This document shows, piece after piece, positions 27,570-36,822 of a stretch of DNA of 60,456 nt. The position numbers were made by a program, and so were the translations under genes. Source of the DNA: Xenorhabdus kozodoii (lineage in GTDB: Bacteria > Pseudomonadota > Gammaproteobacteria > Enterobacterales > Enterobacteriaceae); the NCBI RefSeq assembly GCF_002632875.1, contig NZ_NJCX01000004.1, forward strand, positions 1 to 60,456. The letters run 5' to 3'. Positions within the stretch are counted from its first letter, which is position 1. Each line of letters opens with the position of its first letter. The notes beneath the pieces were generated by a model that saw only the letters and a list, made by a program, of their open reading frames with translations, did not search any database and was not told where the DNA came from.

Positions 27570-29930
27570 ATGTTATCCACGTCTAAAAAACATAAGCAAT
27601 CACAGCACGATCCTTTATCTTGCCAACAAGATGAACACCAGAATATTGCCAATGATGTAAGTGAGCATTCACGTCAATGCCACGATCACAGCCACGAACA
27701 TACGCATCACGCTCCAAGCCATAGTCATTCTTGCTGCTCTACTACTGGCACAGCACATTCTCATGAACATAACGGCGCACACTGTTCACACGATCATGCA
27801 CAAGCCACACCGGACACGACGCTCAGTGAATTAACGGCAAGACAGCGTTTTAACTGGACTATCCAAGGGATGGATTGCCCAAGCTGTGCAGGAAAGATCG
27901 AAAATGCCGTGAAAAAACTGCCGGAAGCCAAACTGGTCAAGGTGTTGTTTACCACAGAGAAGCTGGTGGTCGATGCTGATATTGATATTCGTGCCGCGGT
28001 TGAACAGGCGGTAAAACAGGCAGGCTTTGAAATCAGGGAGGCAAGTTCAGCCTCTAAATTACCTCCTGCGGTCAATCACTGGAAAACGTTCTCCCCAATC
28101 CTTATTCTGGCTGCTTTGATGTTCATCAGTTGGGGAATATCAGAAACTAATGCGGCCGCAGGGCGGATCGCTTTTATCATCACGGCGCTAATTGGGTTAT
28201 ATCCGGTCGCGACCAAGGCTATCAAGCTGATCCGTTCTGGCACGCCCTTCGCCATTGAAACGTTGATGAGCGTTGCAGCCATTGGCGCTTTGTTCATTGA
28301 TGCCACCGCAGAAGCGGCAATGGTCATTCTCCTGTTCAAGTTGGGAGAAATACTGGAATCCTATGCCGCCGGACGCGCACGTCGTGGCGTCAGCGCCTTG
28401 ATGGCATTAGTGCCCGATCAGGCCTTGCTGATTAAGGATGGAAAAAAGAAAACCGTCCCAGCGGCCGATCTGCGTCCGGGGGATAGGATTGAAATCGCGC
28501 CGGGTGCCCGTTTGCCTACCGATGCCGAGCTACTCAGCCCCTTTGCCAGTTTTGATGAAAGTGCCCTGACCGGTGAATCTGTTCCGGTTGAACGGCAGCA
28601 AGGGGAAAAAGTCGCCGCGGGTTGTCTTTCTGTCGACAGTGCTGTGCAAATGAGGGTGATCTCTGAACCTGGCCACAACGCCATTGACCGCATCCTGCAA
28701 TTGATTGAAGAAGCCGAAGAGCGTCGGGCGCCGATTGAACGCTTTATCGACCAATTTAGCCGGGTTTACACTCCGCTGATTATCTTGTTCTCGGCCTTGG
28801 TGGTATTAATCCCGCCACTGTTTTTCGCCGGCTCATGGGAAACCTGGATCTATCGTGGCCTGACTTTGCTTTTGATTGGTTGTCCTTGCGCATTAGTCAT
28901 CTCAACACCTGCCGCAATTACTTCCGCACTGGCCGCAGCAACCCGTCGTGGCTCCCTAATCAAAGGGGGGGCGGCGCTGGAACAACTTGGTTCGGTGAGC
29001 ACAATTGCCCTGGATAAAACCGGAACGTTGACCGAAGGAAAACCCCAGGTGACTGACATTGAACCTGTGGAAAGCATCAGTGCGGAAACCTTATTGGCAC
29101 TGGCCGGTGCCGTAGAAAGTGGCTCCCATCACCCCTTGGCAAAAGCGATCCTGAATGCCGCAGAAGAGAGAGGCGTCACTATTGTCGAGGCTGAACACCG
29201 CAAGGCTCTGGCCGGGATAGGGGTTGAAGGGCAATTGTCGGGGCAAAGCATTCTCGTCGCCGCCCCTGGTAGGTTGCCAGAAGATACCTTGTCCGAAAAA
29301 TGGGAACAGAGAGTCACTGAACTGGAAGAGAGTGGAAAAACAGCGGTTGCGGTGACTCATCATGGGCAACTGATGGGACTGATAGCAATGCAAGATACCT
29401 TGCGTCAGGATGCCATAGACGCTATCCGTATCCTGAAAACACAAGGTATCGAAGCCGTCATGCTGACAGGTGATAATCCCCGCGCCGCGGCCGCCATTGC
29501 GAATCGGCTGGGAATTGATTATCGCGCTGGGTTATTGCCTGAAGATAAAGTGAAAGCCGTCACTGAGTTGAGTCAGAAACACCATACTATGATGGTTGGT
29601 GATGGCATCAACGATGCCCCAGCCATGAAAGCCGCCAATATCGGTGTTGCCATGGGCAGCGGTACTGACGTTGCATTGGAAACCGCCGATGCTGCCCTGA
29701 CACATAACCGGCTGACGGGTCTACCTGAAATTATCGCTTTGTCTCGAGCAACCCATTATAACATCCGTCAAAATATCACTATTGCATTAGGCTTAAAGGC
29801 GATCTTTCTTATCACCAGCCTGTTGGGTATTACCGGATTATGGATGGCCGTTTTGGCCGATTCGGGAGCGACGGCTTTAGTGACAGCAAACGCAATCCGA
29901 CTGCTCAGGAACAAATCACAAAAGCAATAA
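27570..29930 (+). CDS. zntA: Zn/Cd/Pb-exporting P-type ATPase
   Basis: 786-residue P1B-type ATPase that pumps Zn(II), Cd(II) and Pb(II) out of the cytosol. Residues 1-80 are extremely His/Cys rich (HDHSHEHTHH, HSHSCC, HSHEH), more so than the E. coli N-terminus. The HMA domain has GMDCPSC with Cys103/Cys106. Transport CPC is Cys438-Pro-Cys440, the phosphorylated Asp482 sits in DKTGT, and the hinge is GDGINDAP. The A-domain TGES is present. A dedicated ZntR promoter lies just upstream. A hairpin follows the gene. Confidence 0.97.
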   Translation: MLSTSKKHKQSQHDPLSCQQDEHQNIANDVSEHSRQCHDHSHEHTHHAPSHSHSCCSTTGTAHSHEHNGAHCSHDHAQATPDTTLSELTARQRFNWTIQGMDCPSCAGKIENAVKKLPEAKLVKVLFTTEKLVVDADIDIRAAVEQAVKQAGFEIREASSASKLPPAVNHWKTFSPILILAALMFISWGISETNAAAGRIAFIITALIGLYPVATKAIKLIRSGTPFAIETLMSVAAIGALFIDATAEAAMVILLFKLGEILESYAAGRARRGVSALMALVPDQALLIKDGKKKTVPAADLRPGDRIEIAPGARLPTDAELLSPFASFDESALTGESVPVERQQGEKVAAGCLSVDSAVQMRVISEPGHNAIDRILQLIEEAEERRAPIERFIDQFSRVYTPLIILFSALVVLIPPLFFAGSWETWIYRGLTLLLIGCPCALVISTPAAITSALAAATRRGSLIKGGAALEQLGSVSTIALDKTGTLTEGKPQVTDIEPVESISAETLLALAGAVESGSHHPLAKAILNAAEERGVTIVEAEHRKALAGIGVEGQLSGQSILVAAPGRLPEDTLSEKWEQRVTELEESGKTAVAVTHHGQLMGLIAMQDTLRQDAIDAIRILKTQGIEAVMLTGDNPRAAAAIANRLGIDYRAGLLPEDKVKAVTELSQKHHTMMVGDGINDAPAMKAANIGVAMGSGTDVALETADAALTHNRLTGLPEIIALSRATHYNIRQNITIALGLKAIFLITSLLGITGLWMAVLADSGATALVTANAIRLLRNKSQKQ

Positions 29931-29989
29931 GGAACGCCGCCCGATGACTACGGGCAGGAGTGGAAAGTCACGAAGGAAGAATACAAATC

Positions 29990-30022
29990 GAAAAGGTGCA
30001 TGCTGATACTCTGCACCTTTTC
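29990..30022 (+). terminator. zntA terminator
   Basis: GAAAAGGTGCA / TGCACCTTTTC (11-bp stem, 11-base loop), 60 bases past zntA; the downstream arm ends in a T run. Confidence 0.7.
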
Positions 30023-30163
30023 AAAATTAAATTGACTACATAAGATTGCTATTAAGGAAAAAGAAAATATGACATTCAGCGAGGTGATAATGAACCAAAT
30101 GCCATATCTAAAGCCTAGCACGGCTCTTATTTTCTGCCAGTTAATGATATAGATTTTTCCAAA

Positions 30164-30418
30164 TTAAACAGAATTTTCACTTTTCTTGAGCAGGTATCGA
30201 TAAGGGGTTTGTTCTGTTTCCTGGGCGATCAGCGCATGATCCATAAAGCGACAGAATCCAGGAATATCACGGGTTGTTGCCGGATCATCTGCAATGATCA
30301 ACAACGTCTGACCCGCAGCCATATGGCGGACTGTTTTGCGCACCATCATTACTGGCTCTGGGCAACGTAATCCCAACGTATCAAGCGTTTTGTCGGGGTT
30401 GGCAAAAACATCGGACAT
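30164..30418 (-). CDS. tusA: Sulfur-carrier protein TusA
   Basis: 84-residue sulfur relay protein. The active Cys19 lies in [10 protein letters not shown], the defining TusA/SirA motif. It accepts persulfide sulfur from IscS and passes it to TusBCD-TusE for 2-thiouridine in tRNA, and influences molybdenum cofactor sulfur supply. Length matches E. coli (81). It lies between zntA and yhhQ and is read on the minus strand, convergent with zntA and divergent from yhhQ. Confidence 0.96.
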   Translation of the reverse strand: MSDVFANPDKTLDTLGLRCPEPVMMVRKTVRHMAAGQTLLIIADDPATTRDIPGFCRFMDHALIAQETEQTPYRYLLKKSENSV

Positions 30419-30549
30419 AACAATCTCTGTAGGTTAAAACAATGGATGGCAATGGATTATATTACAAAATATCGTCAACTGCCGTACTTTACTTTTATGA
30501 CTCAATACACTTATGATCCGACAGCCTGATTTCAGGGACATTGTTTTTT

Positions 30550-30580
30550 TGGGTTCCCTCACCCCATCTACCAAAAAGGT
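30550..30580 (+). promoter_or_regulatory. Probable preQ1-I riboswitch before yhhQ
   Basis: A compact H-type pseudoknot can be drawn. P1 pairs UGGG (30550-30553) with CCCA (30563-30566). Loop L1 is UUCCCUCAC. The A-rich tail is UCUACCAAAAAGGU. P2 pairs CCU of L1 (30557-30559) with AGG of the tail (30577-30579). That AGG is the Shine-Dalgarno of yhhQ, six bases before the ATG, so ligand binding would hide it. GGUUC, the CCC strand and the A tract match the preQ1-I consensus as I remember it. The downstream gene is a queuosine-precursor transporter, the expected target. Confidence 0.6.
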
Positions 30581-30585
30581 ACAAT

Positions 30586-31257
30586 ATGCTTCAATTGACT
30601 GCGCGACAGCGGGCTACGGCATTGATCTGGCTGTCACTTTTTCACATTTTGATCATTACTTCCAGTAACTATCTGGTGCAATTACCCATCTCCATTTTTG
30701 GTTTTCACACCACCTGGGGTGCATTTACATTTCCCTTTATCTTTCTGGCGACTGACCTGACCGTGCGTATTTATGGTGCGCCATTGGCTCGCCGGATCAT
30801 CATTTCTGTCATGCTGCCCGCATTGCTGATCTCTTATCTGATTTCAGCCCTATTTTTTCAGGGAACCTGGCAGGGATTAGAAGCTCTCGGAACCTTTAAT
30901 GTCTTTGTCGCCCGTATTGCCGCAGCGAGCTTTATGGCCTATGTACTCGGCCAGATATTGGATGTGGGTGTCTTCAATCGTCTGCGCCAAAAAAGCCGCT
31001 GGTGGATAGCCCCGGCTACCGCCATGTTTTTCGGTAACATGCTCGATACACTGGCCTTCTTCTTTATCGCGTTTTACCGCAGCACGGATGCCTTTATGGC
31101 AACCCATTGGGTAGAAATTGCTTTAGTGGATTATGCTTTCAAGTTGTTTATCTGCATGCTGTTCTTCCTACCGGCTTATGGCATTTTGTTGAATGTCATT
31201 CTGAAATACTTTTTCGCTCGACAAAGAGAAGATAAAGCCCTAGTCACCGTCAAATGA
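30586..31257 (+). CDS. yhhQ: Queuosine-precursor transporter YhhQ
   Basis: 223-residue inner-membrane protein with about six membrane segments, COG1738/QueT-like family, which imports preQ0/preQ1 for tRNA queuosine synthesis. Family features are SIFGFHTTWGAFTFPFIFLATDLTVRIYG and the RQKSRWWIAPATAMFFGN region. The start at MLQLTARQR is chosen because an AAGG lies six bases upstream and other YhhQ proteins start here; a longer upstream frame would run through the riboswitch. A hairpin follows the stop codon. Confidence 0.93.
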   Translation: MLQLTARQRATALIWLSLFHILIITSSNYLVQLPISIFGFHTTWGAFTFPFIFLATDLTVRIYGAPLARRIIISVMLPALLISYLISALFFQGTWQGLEALGTFNVFVARIAAASFMAYVLGQILDVGVFNRLRQKSRWWIAPATAMFFGNMLDTLAFFFIAFYRSTDAFMATHWVEIALVDYAFKLFICMLFFLPAYGILLNVILKYFFARQREDKALVTVK

Positions 31258-31261
31258 CCGC

Positions 31262-31284
31262 TTCCCGTCCCCTTCGGACGGGAA
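31262..31284. terminator. Hairpin after yhhQ
   Basis: TTCCCGTCC / GGACGGGAA (9-bp stem, 5-base loop) starts 5 bases past the stop codon. There is no T run, so it may protect the mRNA end or be a weak terminator. Confidence 0.5.
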
Positions 31285-31455
31285 AACCAAGAATGTTTAC
31301 ATCTGCTAAACTTTAGGCAGCAAATAACGTCTATCATGTGCTGAGTTACCGTCAGAGAAAACAAACGATCATATTTAGTCTCTACACGAGGATATCCAAC
31401 CACCCAGGATCACTGTCATTCTTAATACTCAACCATCACCTGTGAAGGGGGTTAT

Positions 31456-32493
31456 ATGAAAGCACTTGTTTATCATGGAGCCGGAAAAAAACGCTGGGAA
31501 GAAAAAGCACCACCCCACCTTATTGAGCCAACGGATGCTATCGTCCGCATCATCAAAACGACCATTTGTGGCACCGATCTGCATATCCTCAAGGGAGACG
31601 TTCCCACTGTCGAGCAAGGCCGGACATTGGGCCATGAAGGTATTGGGATCGTTGAATCCATTGGGGAGTCTGTTCGCAATATTAAAGTCGGTGACAAAGT
31701 GATTATTTCCTGTATCACCGTTTGTGGTAGTTGTCGCTATTGTAAACGCCAGCTTTATGCGCACTGTAAAGATGGTGGCTGGATCCTGGGGCATAAGATT
31801 GATGGTACACAGGCAGAAAAAGTGCGTATTCCCCATGCTGATAATAGCCTGCATCGGCTGCCAAAAGATGTCGATGAGGCGGCAGCATTAATGCTGAGCG
31901 ATATCCTGCCAACCGGTCTTGAAATTGGTGTTATCAATGGCAGGGTTCAACCTGGTCACACTATCGCCTTAATTGGCGCGGGGCCTGTCGGGTTATCAGC
32001 ATTACTGGCATCACAGTTTTACTCCCCGGCACATATCATCATGATCGATACTGATGATAACCGCCTTAACGTCGCCCGGCAGTTTGGGGCTAACACGGTT
32101 ATCAACCCAACAAAACAAAACGTCGTAGAAGTCATTAACAAACTCACTGATGGTACTGGTGTCGACGTCGCCATTGAGTGTGTGGGTATCCCCGCAACGT
32201 TCAAAATATGTCAGGACATTATTGCAGCAGGTGGGTTTATTGCCAATGTGGGCGTCCACGGCAAGTCGGTTGACCTACATCTGGAAAGTCTCTGGATCAA
32301 AAACATTACCATTACCACTGGGCTGGTCAACACAAGCAGTACGCCCATGCTACTGAAAAGCGTTCAATCCGGCAAAATTGCCCCTGAAAAGCTGGTCACT
32401 CATCACTATCCATTGAGTGAAATAGAAACGGCTTATGAAGTATTTGGTAATGCGGCTAAAGAGAAAGCCTTGAAAATTGTCCTGTCAGCATAA
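31456..32493 (+). CDS. Zinc-dependent alcohol dehydrogenase (MDR family)
   Basis: 345 residues. Catalytic zinc ligands are Cys38 (ICGTDLH) and His60-Glu61 in GHEGIGIVESIG. A structural zinc site is formed by Cys90, Cys93, Cys96 and Cys104. The nucleotide-binding loop GAGPVG opens the Rossmann half, and an acidic residue at the end of the second strand (MIDTDD) suggests NAD rather than NADP. The overall look is that of the acetoin/secondary-alcohol dehydrogenase branch. Substrate is not known; the neighbouring gldA and glp genes hint at small polyols or their aldehydes, but that is only context. GAAGGGGG precedes the ATG; a terminator hairpin separates it from gldA. Confidence 0.92.
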   Translation: MKALVYHGAGKKRWEEKAPPHLIEPTDAIVRIIKTTICGTDLHILKGDVPTVEQGRTLGHEGIGIVESIGESVRNIKVGDKVIISCITVCGSCRYCKRQLYAHCKDGGWILGHKIDGTQAEKVRIPHADNSLHRLPKDVDEAAALMLSDILPTGLEIGVINGRVQPGHTIALIGAGPVGLSALLASQFYSPAHIIMIDTDDNRLNVARQFGANTVINPTKQNVVEVINKLTDGTGVDVAIECVGIPATFKICQDIIAAGGFIANVGVHGKSVDLHLESLWIKNITITTGLVNTSSTPMLLKSVQSGKIAPEKLVTHHYPLSEIETAYEVFGNAAKEKALKIVLSA

Positions 32494-32499
32494 CGGGTA

Positions 32500-32536
32500 T
32501 AGCAGGAAGAGAGTCAAGCAACAACTCTTCCTGCTA
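32500..32536 (+). terminator. Terminator after the alcohol dehydrogenase gene
   Basis: Perfect 12-bp stem TAGCAGGAAGAG / CTCTTCCTGCTA with a 13-base loop, seven bases past the stop. Confidence 0.7.
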
Positions 32537-32738
32537 CATTATGCTTTCAAAACAATTGCTAATGTGTCTTGCCCCCTTTTAGCCAGATTTTTGCTAAAAT
32601 CCGCCATTTCCTGCTCTCGCTCATAACTTCTCTGTCTATTTTACCGTATAGTATTGATGGGCAGGTAAACACATAAATCGCCCCATGCCAGTATTGTGAC
32701 ACTCATGCTTAGTTTCCAGTAAAGAAGGAATATTTCTT

Positions 32739-33839
32739 ATGCTGAAAGTGATCCAGTCTCCATCCAAATATATCCAGGGACCAGGTGCGTTATCTCACAT
32801 TGGTCAATACACCAAAATGCTTGCTGATCACGTCTTTGTGATCGCCGATAATTTCGTGATGAACCTTATTGGGGATACCGTCAGCAAGAGTCTGGAAGAA
32901 CACGAAATAACCAGCCATTTCGAACTCTTCAACGGTGAGTGCAGCCAAAGTGAGATCCATCGCTTATCTGCCATTTTGCTGGAGCAGCAATGTCAGGCAG
33001 TCGTTGGGATCGGGGGAGGAAAAACGATTGATACCGCCAAAGCCGTTGCATACGAATCGAAAATACCCGTGATTATTTCCCCTACCCTTGCTTCAACCGA
33101 TGCTCCAACCAGTGCCCTTTCTGTTCTTTACACTGAACTCGGTGAATTCGACAGCTACCTGTTTTATCCGCAAAATCCCAATATTGTGCTGATGGATACC
33201 AATATCATTGCCAAAGCACCGGTTCGTCTGCTTGTGGCCGGTATGGGGGATGCCCTCGCCACTTATTTTGAAGCACGAGCCAGCAGTACAGCCCATAAGC
33301 CAACCATGGCGGGTGGTGCGACATCGACAACAGGCTTAGCATTAGCAAAACTGTGTTATGAAACGCTGTTGGCGGAAGGTTACAAAGCAAAACTGGCGGT
33401 CGAAGCCGGTGTCAGCACACCCGCCGTTGAAAATATTGTGGAGGCCAATACTTATCTGAGTGGTATTGGTTTTGAAAGTGCAGGTCTGGCAGCCGCCCAC
33501 GCTATCCACAACGGTTTTACCGTGCTGGAAGAGTGTCATCACCTCTATCATGGCGAAAAAGTCGCGTTTGGTACGCTGACCCAACTGATCCTGGAAAATA
33601 GCCCAAGTGAAGAGTTAGAAACCGTGCTCGATTTCTGTGTTCAGGTGGGTTTGCCGATCACACTGGAGCAATTGGGCTTACGTGATAATGAGAAACTGCC
33701 TCAAAAAATCATGCAAGTCGCTATCGCAAGCTGCGCCAAGGGTGAAACCATTCACAATATGCCCTTTACTGTGACACCAGAACAGGTTTACGCTGCGATT
33801 TTGGCCGCCGATCAGATAGGCAAAGATTGGCTGTATTAA
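32739..33839 (+). CDS. gldA: Glycerol dehydrogenase
   Basis: 366-residue NAD-dependent, zinc-containing enzyme (iron-ADH superfamily), oxidising glycerol to dihydroxyacetone in the cytosol. The nucleotide loop is GIGGGKTIDTAKA at 90-102. Predicted zinc ligands are Asp171 (AGMGDALATYFEAR), His254 (AAAHAIHNGF) and His271 (HHLYHGEKVAFG), at the positions known for the family. Length equals E. coli GldA (367). AAGGAA lies 8 bases before the ATG. It has its own promoter region of about 200 bases and a strong terminator; it forms part of the glycerol-related stretch with glpABC and glpTQ. Confidence 0.97.
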   Translation: MLKVIQSPSKYIQGPGALSHIGQYTKMLADHVFVIADNFVMNLIGDTVSKSLEEHEITSHFELFNGECSQSEIHRLSAILLEQQCQAVVGIGGGKTIDTAKAVAYESKIPVIISPTLASTDAPTSALSVLYTELGEFDSYLFYPQNPNIVLMDTNIIAKAPVRLLVAGMGDALATYFEARASSTAHKPTMAGGATSTTGLALAKLCYETLLAEGYKAKLAVEAGVSTPAVENIVEANTYLSGIGFESAGLAAAHAIHNGFTVLEECHHLYHGEKVAFGTLTQLILENSPSEELETVLDFCVQVGLPITLEQLGLRDNEKLPQKIMQVAIASCAKGETIHNMPFTVTPEQVYAAILAADQIGKDWLY

Positions 33840-33862
33840 GTGATGGCAAAAATAATAGGCTG

Positions 33863-33890
33863 TTTTAGGGCGGGAATTTCCGCCCTAAAA
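33863..33890. terminator. Bidirectional terminator after gldA
   Basis: TTTTAGGGCGG / CCGCCCTAAAA (11-bp stem, 6-base loop) lies between the convergent gldA and Fic-fragment genes, with A and T tracts at the stem ends suiting both directions. Confidence 0.75.
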
Positions 33891-33906
33891 GTTTTGCAAG
33901 ATAGAT

Positions 33907-34215
33907 TCAGAAATAATGAATAATATAACGTGTGCTACGGCCACCAGCCCCCGTTTTTTCTAAACAACCGAGTTCTATTAGATGGTTTAAGTGTCGGGTG
34001 GCGGTTGCACGGCTAACTTTAGCCACTTTTTGATATTGGCTGCTATTAATGCCTTGTTGAAAATCACCATCCAGCATTCTGTTCAATGCTTTTATTTGTT
34101 CCTGACTAAGTTGGCTTTGATCAACACGACGCCAGAATTGAGTCTTTTTTACTAAGCCATCAATTTGTTTCAATTTAACAATCAGGGTGTTATTCAGTGT
34201 TTGCAGAAACCACAT
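33907..34215 (-). pseudogene. C-terminal fragment of a Fic-family protein
   Basis: A 102-residue frame equivalent to the tail of DUF4172-type Fic proteins. The helix TQFWRRVDQSQLSQEQIKALNRMLDG is followed by a winged helix (YQKVAKVSRATATRHLNHLIELGCLEKTGAGGRSTRYII). The Fic core with its HPFxxGNGR active loop is absent, and no trace of it lies in the 88 bases up to glpC. So it is a truncated remnant, or less likely a stand-alone winged-helix DNA-binding protein made from the domain. No good Shine-Dalgarno precedes the ATG. Confidence 0.65.
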
Positions 34216-34303
34216 TGAATTCTACCTTATGATGACAATAGTCGAACTATTCTACTCATGGAATGAGGCGAATAACCGACTTAATTGACTCATCCGCCGA
34301 AAT

Positions 34304-35509
34304 TTACCCCACCGAATCGAGCGCCTGCGCCAGCAAACTGATGGGGTGTTCACATTTTTTACTGGTAGACATTTCGATTTGCCATTTACAGGTTTCGCAA
34401 TCCGTAATCACCCGATCAACGCCACTCGCCTCAATCTGACGAAATAAATTTGCCCCTATCCCCTGGGAAACCTCATAGTTTTCCGCCTTAAAGCCATACG
34501 TGCCCGCAATACCACAGCACTGGGAATCAAGGATAGTCAATTCAATACCAGGAATACGCTGAATCAATGCGATCGAGTAAGCAGCCCACCCCATTTTTTC
34601 CATATGACATGGCGTGTGGTAAGCCACTCTCAGCGGCGTGTGCTTCAATGGTAAATTGCCTCCTTTATCCAGCAAACGATAAAGATAGCGTGTCGCCAAT
34701 TCGACCTGATCACGCACAGGGCGCGTATCCACGCCCAGAATATGCGGGTACTCATCGCGCAAGGTGAAAGTGCAACTGGATGATGTCGCGACCACGGGGA
34801 TCTGGCGTTCAATAATCGTGGTTGTCAAGGTAGCCAGATTGACACGCGCCTGACGTTTCGCTTTCTCAATAAAACCATTGGCAATCAGCGGCACACCGCA
34901 GCATTTTTCTCGCGCCAGGAGTTGAACGCCAATGCCCATCGCATTAAAAACCTTCAGCAGATCTTGGCCCAATTGCGGATGGTTATAATTGACAAAACAA
35001 CCGTGAAAATAAGCCACCTGTTCCTTAAATTGTTGTTGGATTGCTGCCTGCTTGCGATACCAACGGCGAAATGTCCCAAAAGCATATTTTGGCAGTTCGC
35101 GCCGATGGTCAATCTTCAATGTCTTGTCCAACAAATGACGCATGGGTTTCAGGCTGGTCACGGCATTGACAACCGGAGCCAATGGCGTGGATAAACTGCC
35201 CATCAAGTCAGTATGGCTGAGAATGGCATCCCGCAGTTTGGGGCGATGTGGATTGTAATTGGCTTTTGCCCTTTGGATGATATCGCCAATTTTCACATCA
35301 GAAGGGCAAGCCACTTCACAACGTTTACAGTTGGTGCAATATTTCAACGCTTCATCATATAAGGCAGGATCTTTGAGGCGCAGGCGCTCTCCATCAGGGC
35401 CAGCCTGTTTTGGCCCCGGATACAGCGGATTGACGTTGGCAACCGGGCAATAAGTTGTACAGACGGTACATTTAATACAGCTTTCAAAGCTATTGTCGAA
35501 AAGGCTCAT
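34304..35509 (-). CDS. glpC: Anaerobic glycerol-3-phosphate dehydrogenase subunit C
   Basis: 401 residues (E. coli 396). Two N-terminal 4Fe-4S motifs (CIKCTVCTTYCPV near residue 11; CTNCKRCEVACPSDV near 57) and two CCG-type motifs (EKCCGVPL, SQCCGIAGTYGF) mark the membrane-associated iron-sulfur subunit that passes electrons from GlpAB to menaquinone. Its ATG overlaps the glpB stop codon (ATGA), so translation is coupled. Last gene of glpABC. Confidence 0.97.
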   Translation of the reverse strand: MSLFDNSFESCIKCTVCTTYCPVANVNPLYPGPKQAGPDGERLRLKDPALYDEALKYCTNCKRCEVACPSDVKIGDIIQRAKANYNPHRPKLRDAILSHTDLMGSLSTPLAPVVNAVTSLKPMRHLLDKTLKIDHRRELPKYAFGTFRRWYRKQAAIQQQFKEQVAYFHGCFVNYNHPQLGQDLLKVFNAMGIGVQLLAREKCCGVPLIANGFIEKAKRQARVNLATLTTTIIERQIPVVATSSSCTFTLRDEYPHILGVDTRPVRDQVELATRYLYRLLDKGGNLPLKHTPLRVAYHTPCHMEKMGWAAYSIALIQRIPGIELTILDSQCCGIAGTYGFKAENYEVSQGIGANLFRQIEASGVDRVITDCETCKWQIEMSTSKKCEHPISLLAQALDSVG

Positions 35510-36822
35510 TGCTTAACCTCCCCCGTTTCGGCTTGCCCAGGCAGCATCGATTTTTCAACCCTTCGCTGTGCGATGATCTGCTCTGCGACATAGAGCGCAC
35601 TCAGTAAAGAAACACCTGCGCCACAGCCTTCAAATAGTGGATCGAACCCGCCCAATACGGCCCCCGCGGCATAGAGATTCTCAATGGCTTTGCCTTCTTT
35701 CAAAGGGCGTAAATATTCATCTGTTTTTACACCGAATTTCAGGTAAGGTTGGGGAGCAAAGACGTTTTGCCGTGTCCATTGTTCCCGTGCCGGGGTTTCC
35801 AGTAGATCCAGATCCAGCAAGGGTTCATAAATACGATCAAATACCGTTTTCAAGCCATTATTGAGAAAACTGCCGGTCGCCAAAACGACCTGGGAAGCCC
35901 GTAACGGAATGTCGCCATGATTGCGGGTATAAATACCGGTAATCCGATCCTGCGCTATTTCCATTCGACGAACGGCATCTCCGGTCATCACAATCCCGCC
36001 AAGTTGGTGGAAGCGGGCACGTAGAGCCTGATCAACACGCATGCCCAACAAAGAAGGCGGCAATGTCGGCAACACATAGATGGGTTTCCCTATCCATATC
36101 TGCAAATCTTCAATCACTTTATCCGATGCCAACCCAAGGCAGGCCGGCAAGATAATCGCATCATATCCTTTCGACAGGCGGTTAATTTCTTCTGCCAGCC
36201 GCGGTAAATTTTCAGGTAAATCCAACCAGCGGGCGATATTAACCGAACGAAATTCACTCGGATTATCACGCAGCTTGTCTAAAAAAGGCAGGTAGATTTC
36301 CTGCGATTGTGCTTTGGTTCCCTGTTGTTGCAACGCACTGGTGACCATCTTGGGTTGAAAATCCAGAAAACCTTCAATGCCTATCACCAGCACACGCTGC
36401 CACGGTAATGGATGTTCTAATGCGTAAGTAGGGACGCGTGCCGGACTGAGCCACGTCATGCGCCTGCGTCCAATTGGGGTAATGCGATAGTGGTTCTGGA
36501 GAGCTGATCCGGTCATGGTTAAGCCACTTTCCCGCAGCAACTGTTCAGCCCGATCAGTTAATGACGCGAACCTTTTTTCACCCATGCGACTGTAGGGATG
36601 CATGGGCGCCTGCTGCATTAATTCGGGGATGGCAGCCAAAGGCTGTGTCACTTGACGGCCATCGGGTAAGCGGGCAAGAAGATCCATTGAACCGGATGAG
36701 AAATAGAGCGCGCTTTCGCCCGCACTGACGATCGCACAGGATTTTCCGGCTTCCGCCAGCCGAATACCACAGGTCAACCCCGCCAGGCCACTGCCAATCA
36801 ACACCACATCAAATTTCATCAT
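35506..36822 (-). CDS. glpB: Anaerobic glycerol-3-phosphate dehydrogenase subunit B
   Basis: 438 residues from the ATG at 36822 (MMKFDVVLIGSGLAGL). A longer in-frame extension upstream lies entirely inside glpA and is rejected. The FAD/NAD loop GSGLAGLTCGIRLAEAGKSC is at the N-terminus. Known partner of GlpA in the cytoplasmic catalytic dimer. It overlaps glpA by 14 bases and glpC by 4. Slightly longer than E. coli GlpB (419). Confidence 0.96.
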   Translation of the reverse strand: MMKFDVVLIGSGLAGLTCGIRLAEAGKSCAIVSAGESALYFSSGSMDLLARLPDGRQVTQPLAAIPELMQQAPMHPYSRMGEKRFASLTDRAEQLLRESGLTMTGSALQNHYRITPIGRRRMTWLSPARVPTYALEHPLPWQRVLVIGIEGFLDFQPKMVTSALQQQGTKAQSQEIYLPFLDKLRDNPSEFRSVNIARWLDLPENLPRLAEEINRLSKGYDAIILPACLGLASDKVIEDLQIWIGKPIYVLPTLPPSLLGMRVDQALRARFHQLGGIVMTGDAVRRMEIAQDRITGIYTRNHGDIPLRASQVVLATGSFLNNGLKTVFDRIYEPLLDLDLLETPAREQWTRQNVFAPQPYLKFGVKTDEYLRPLKEGKAIENLYAAGAVLGGFDPLFEGCGAGVSLLSALYVAEQIIAQRRVEKSMLPGQAETGEVKQ

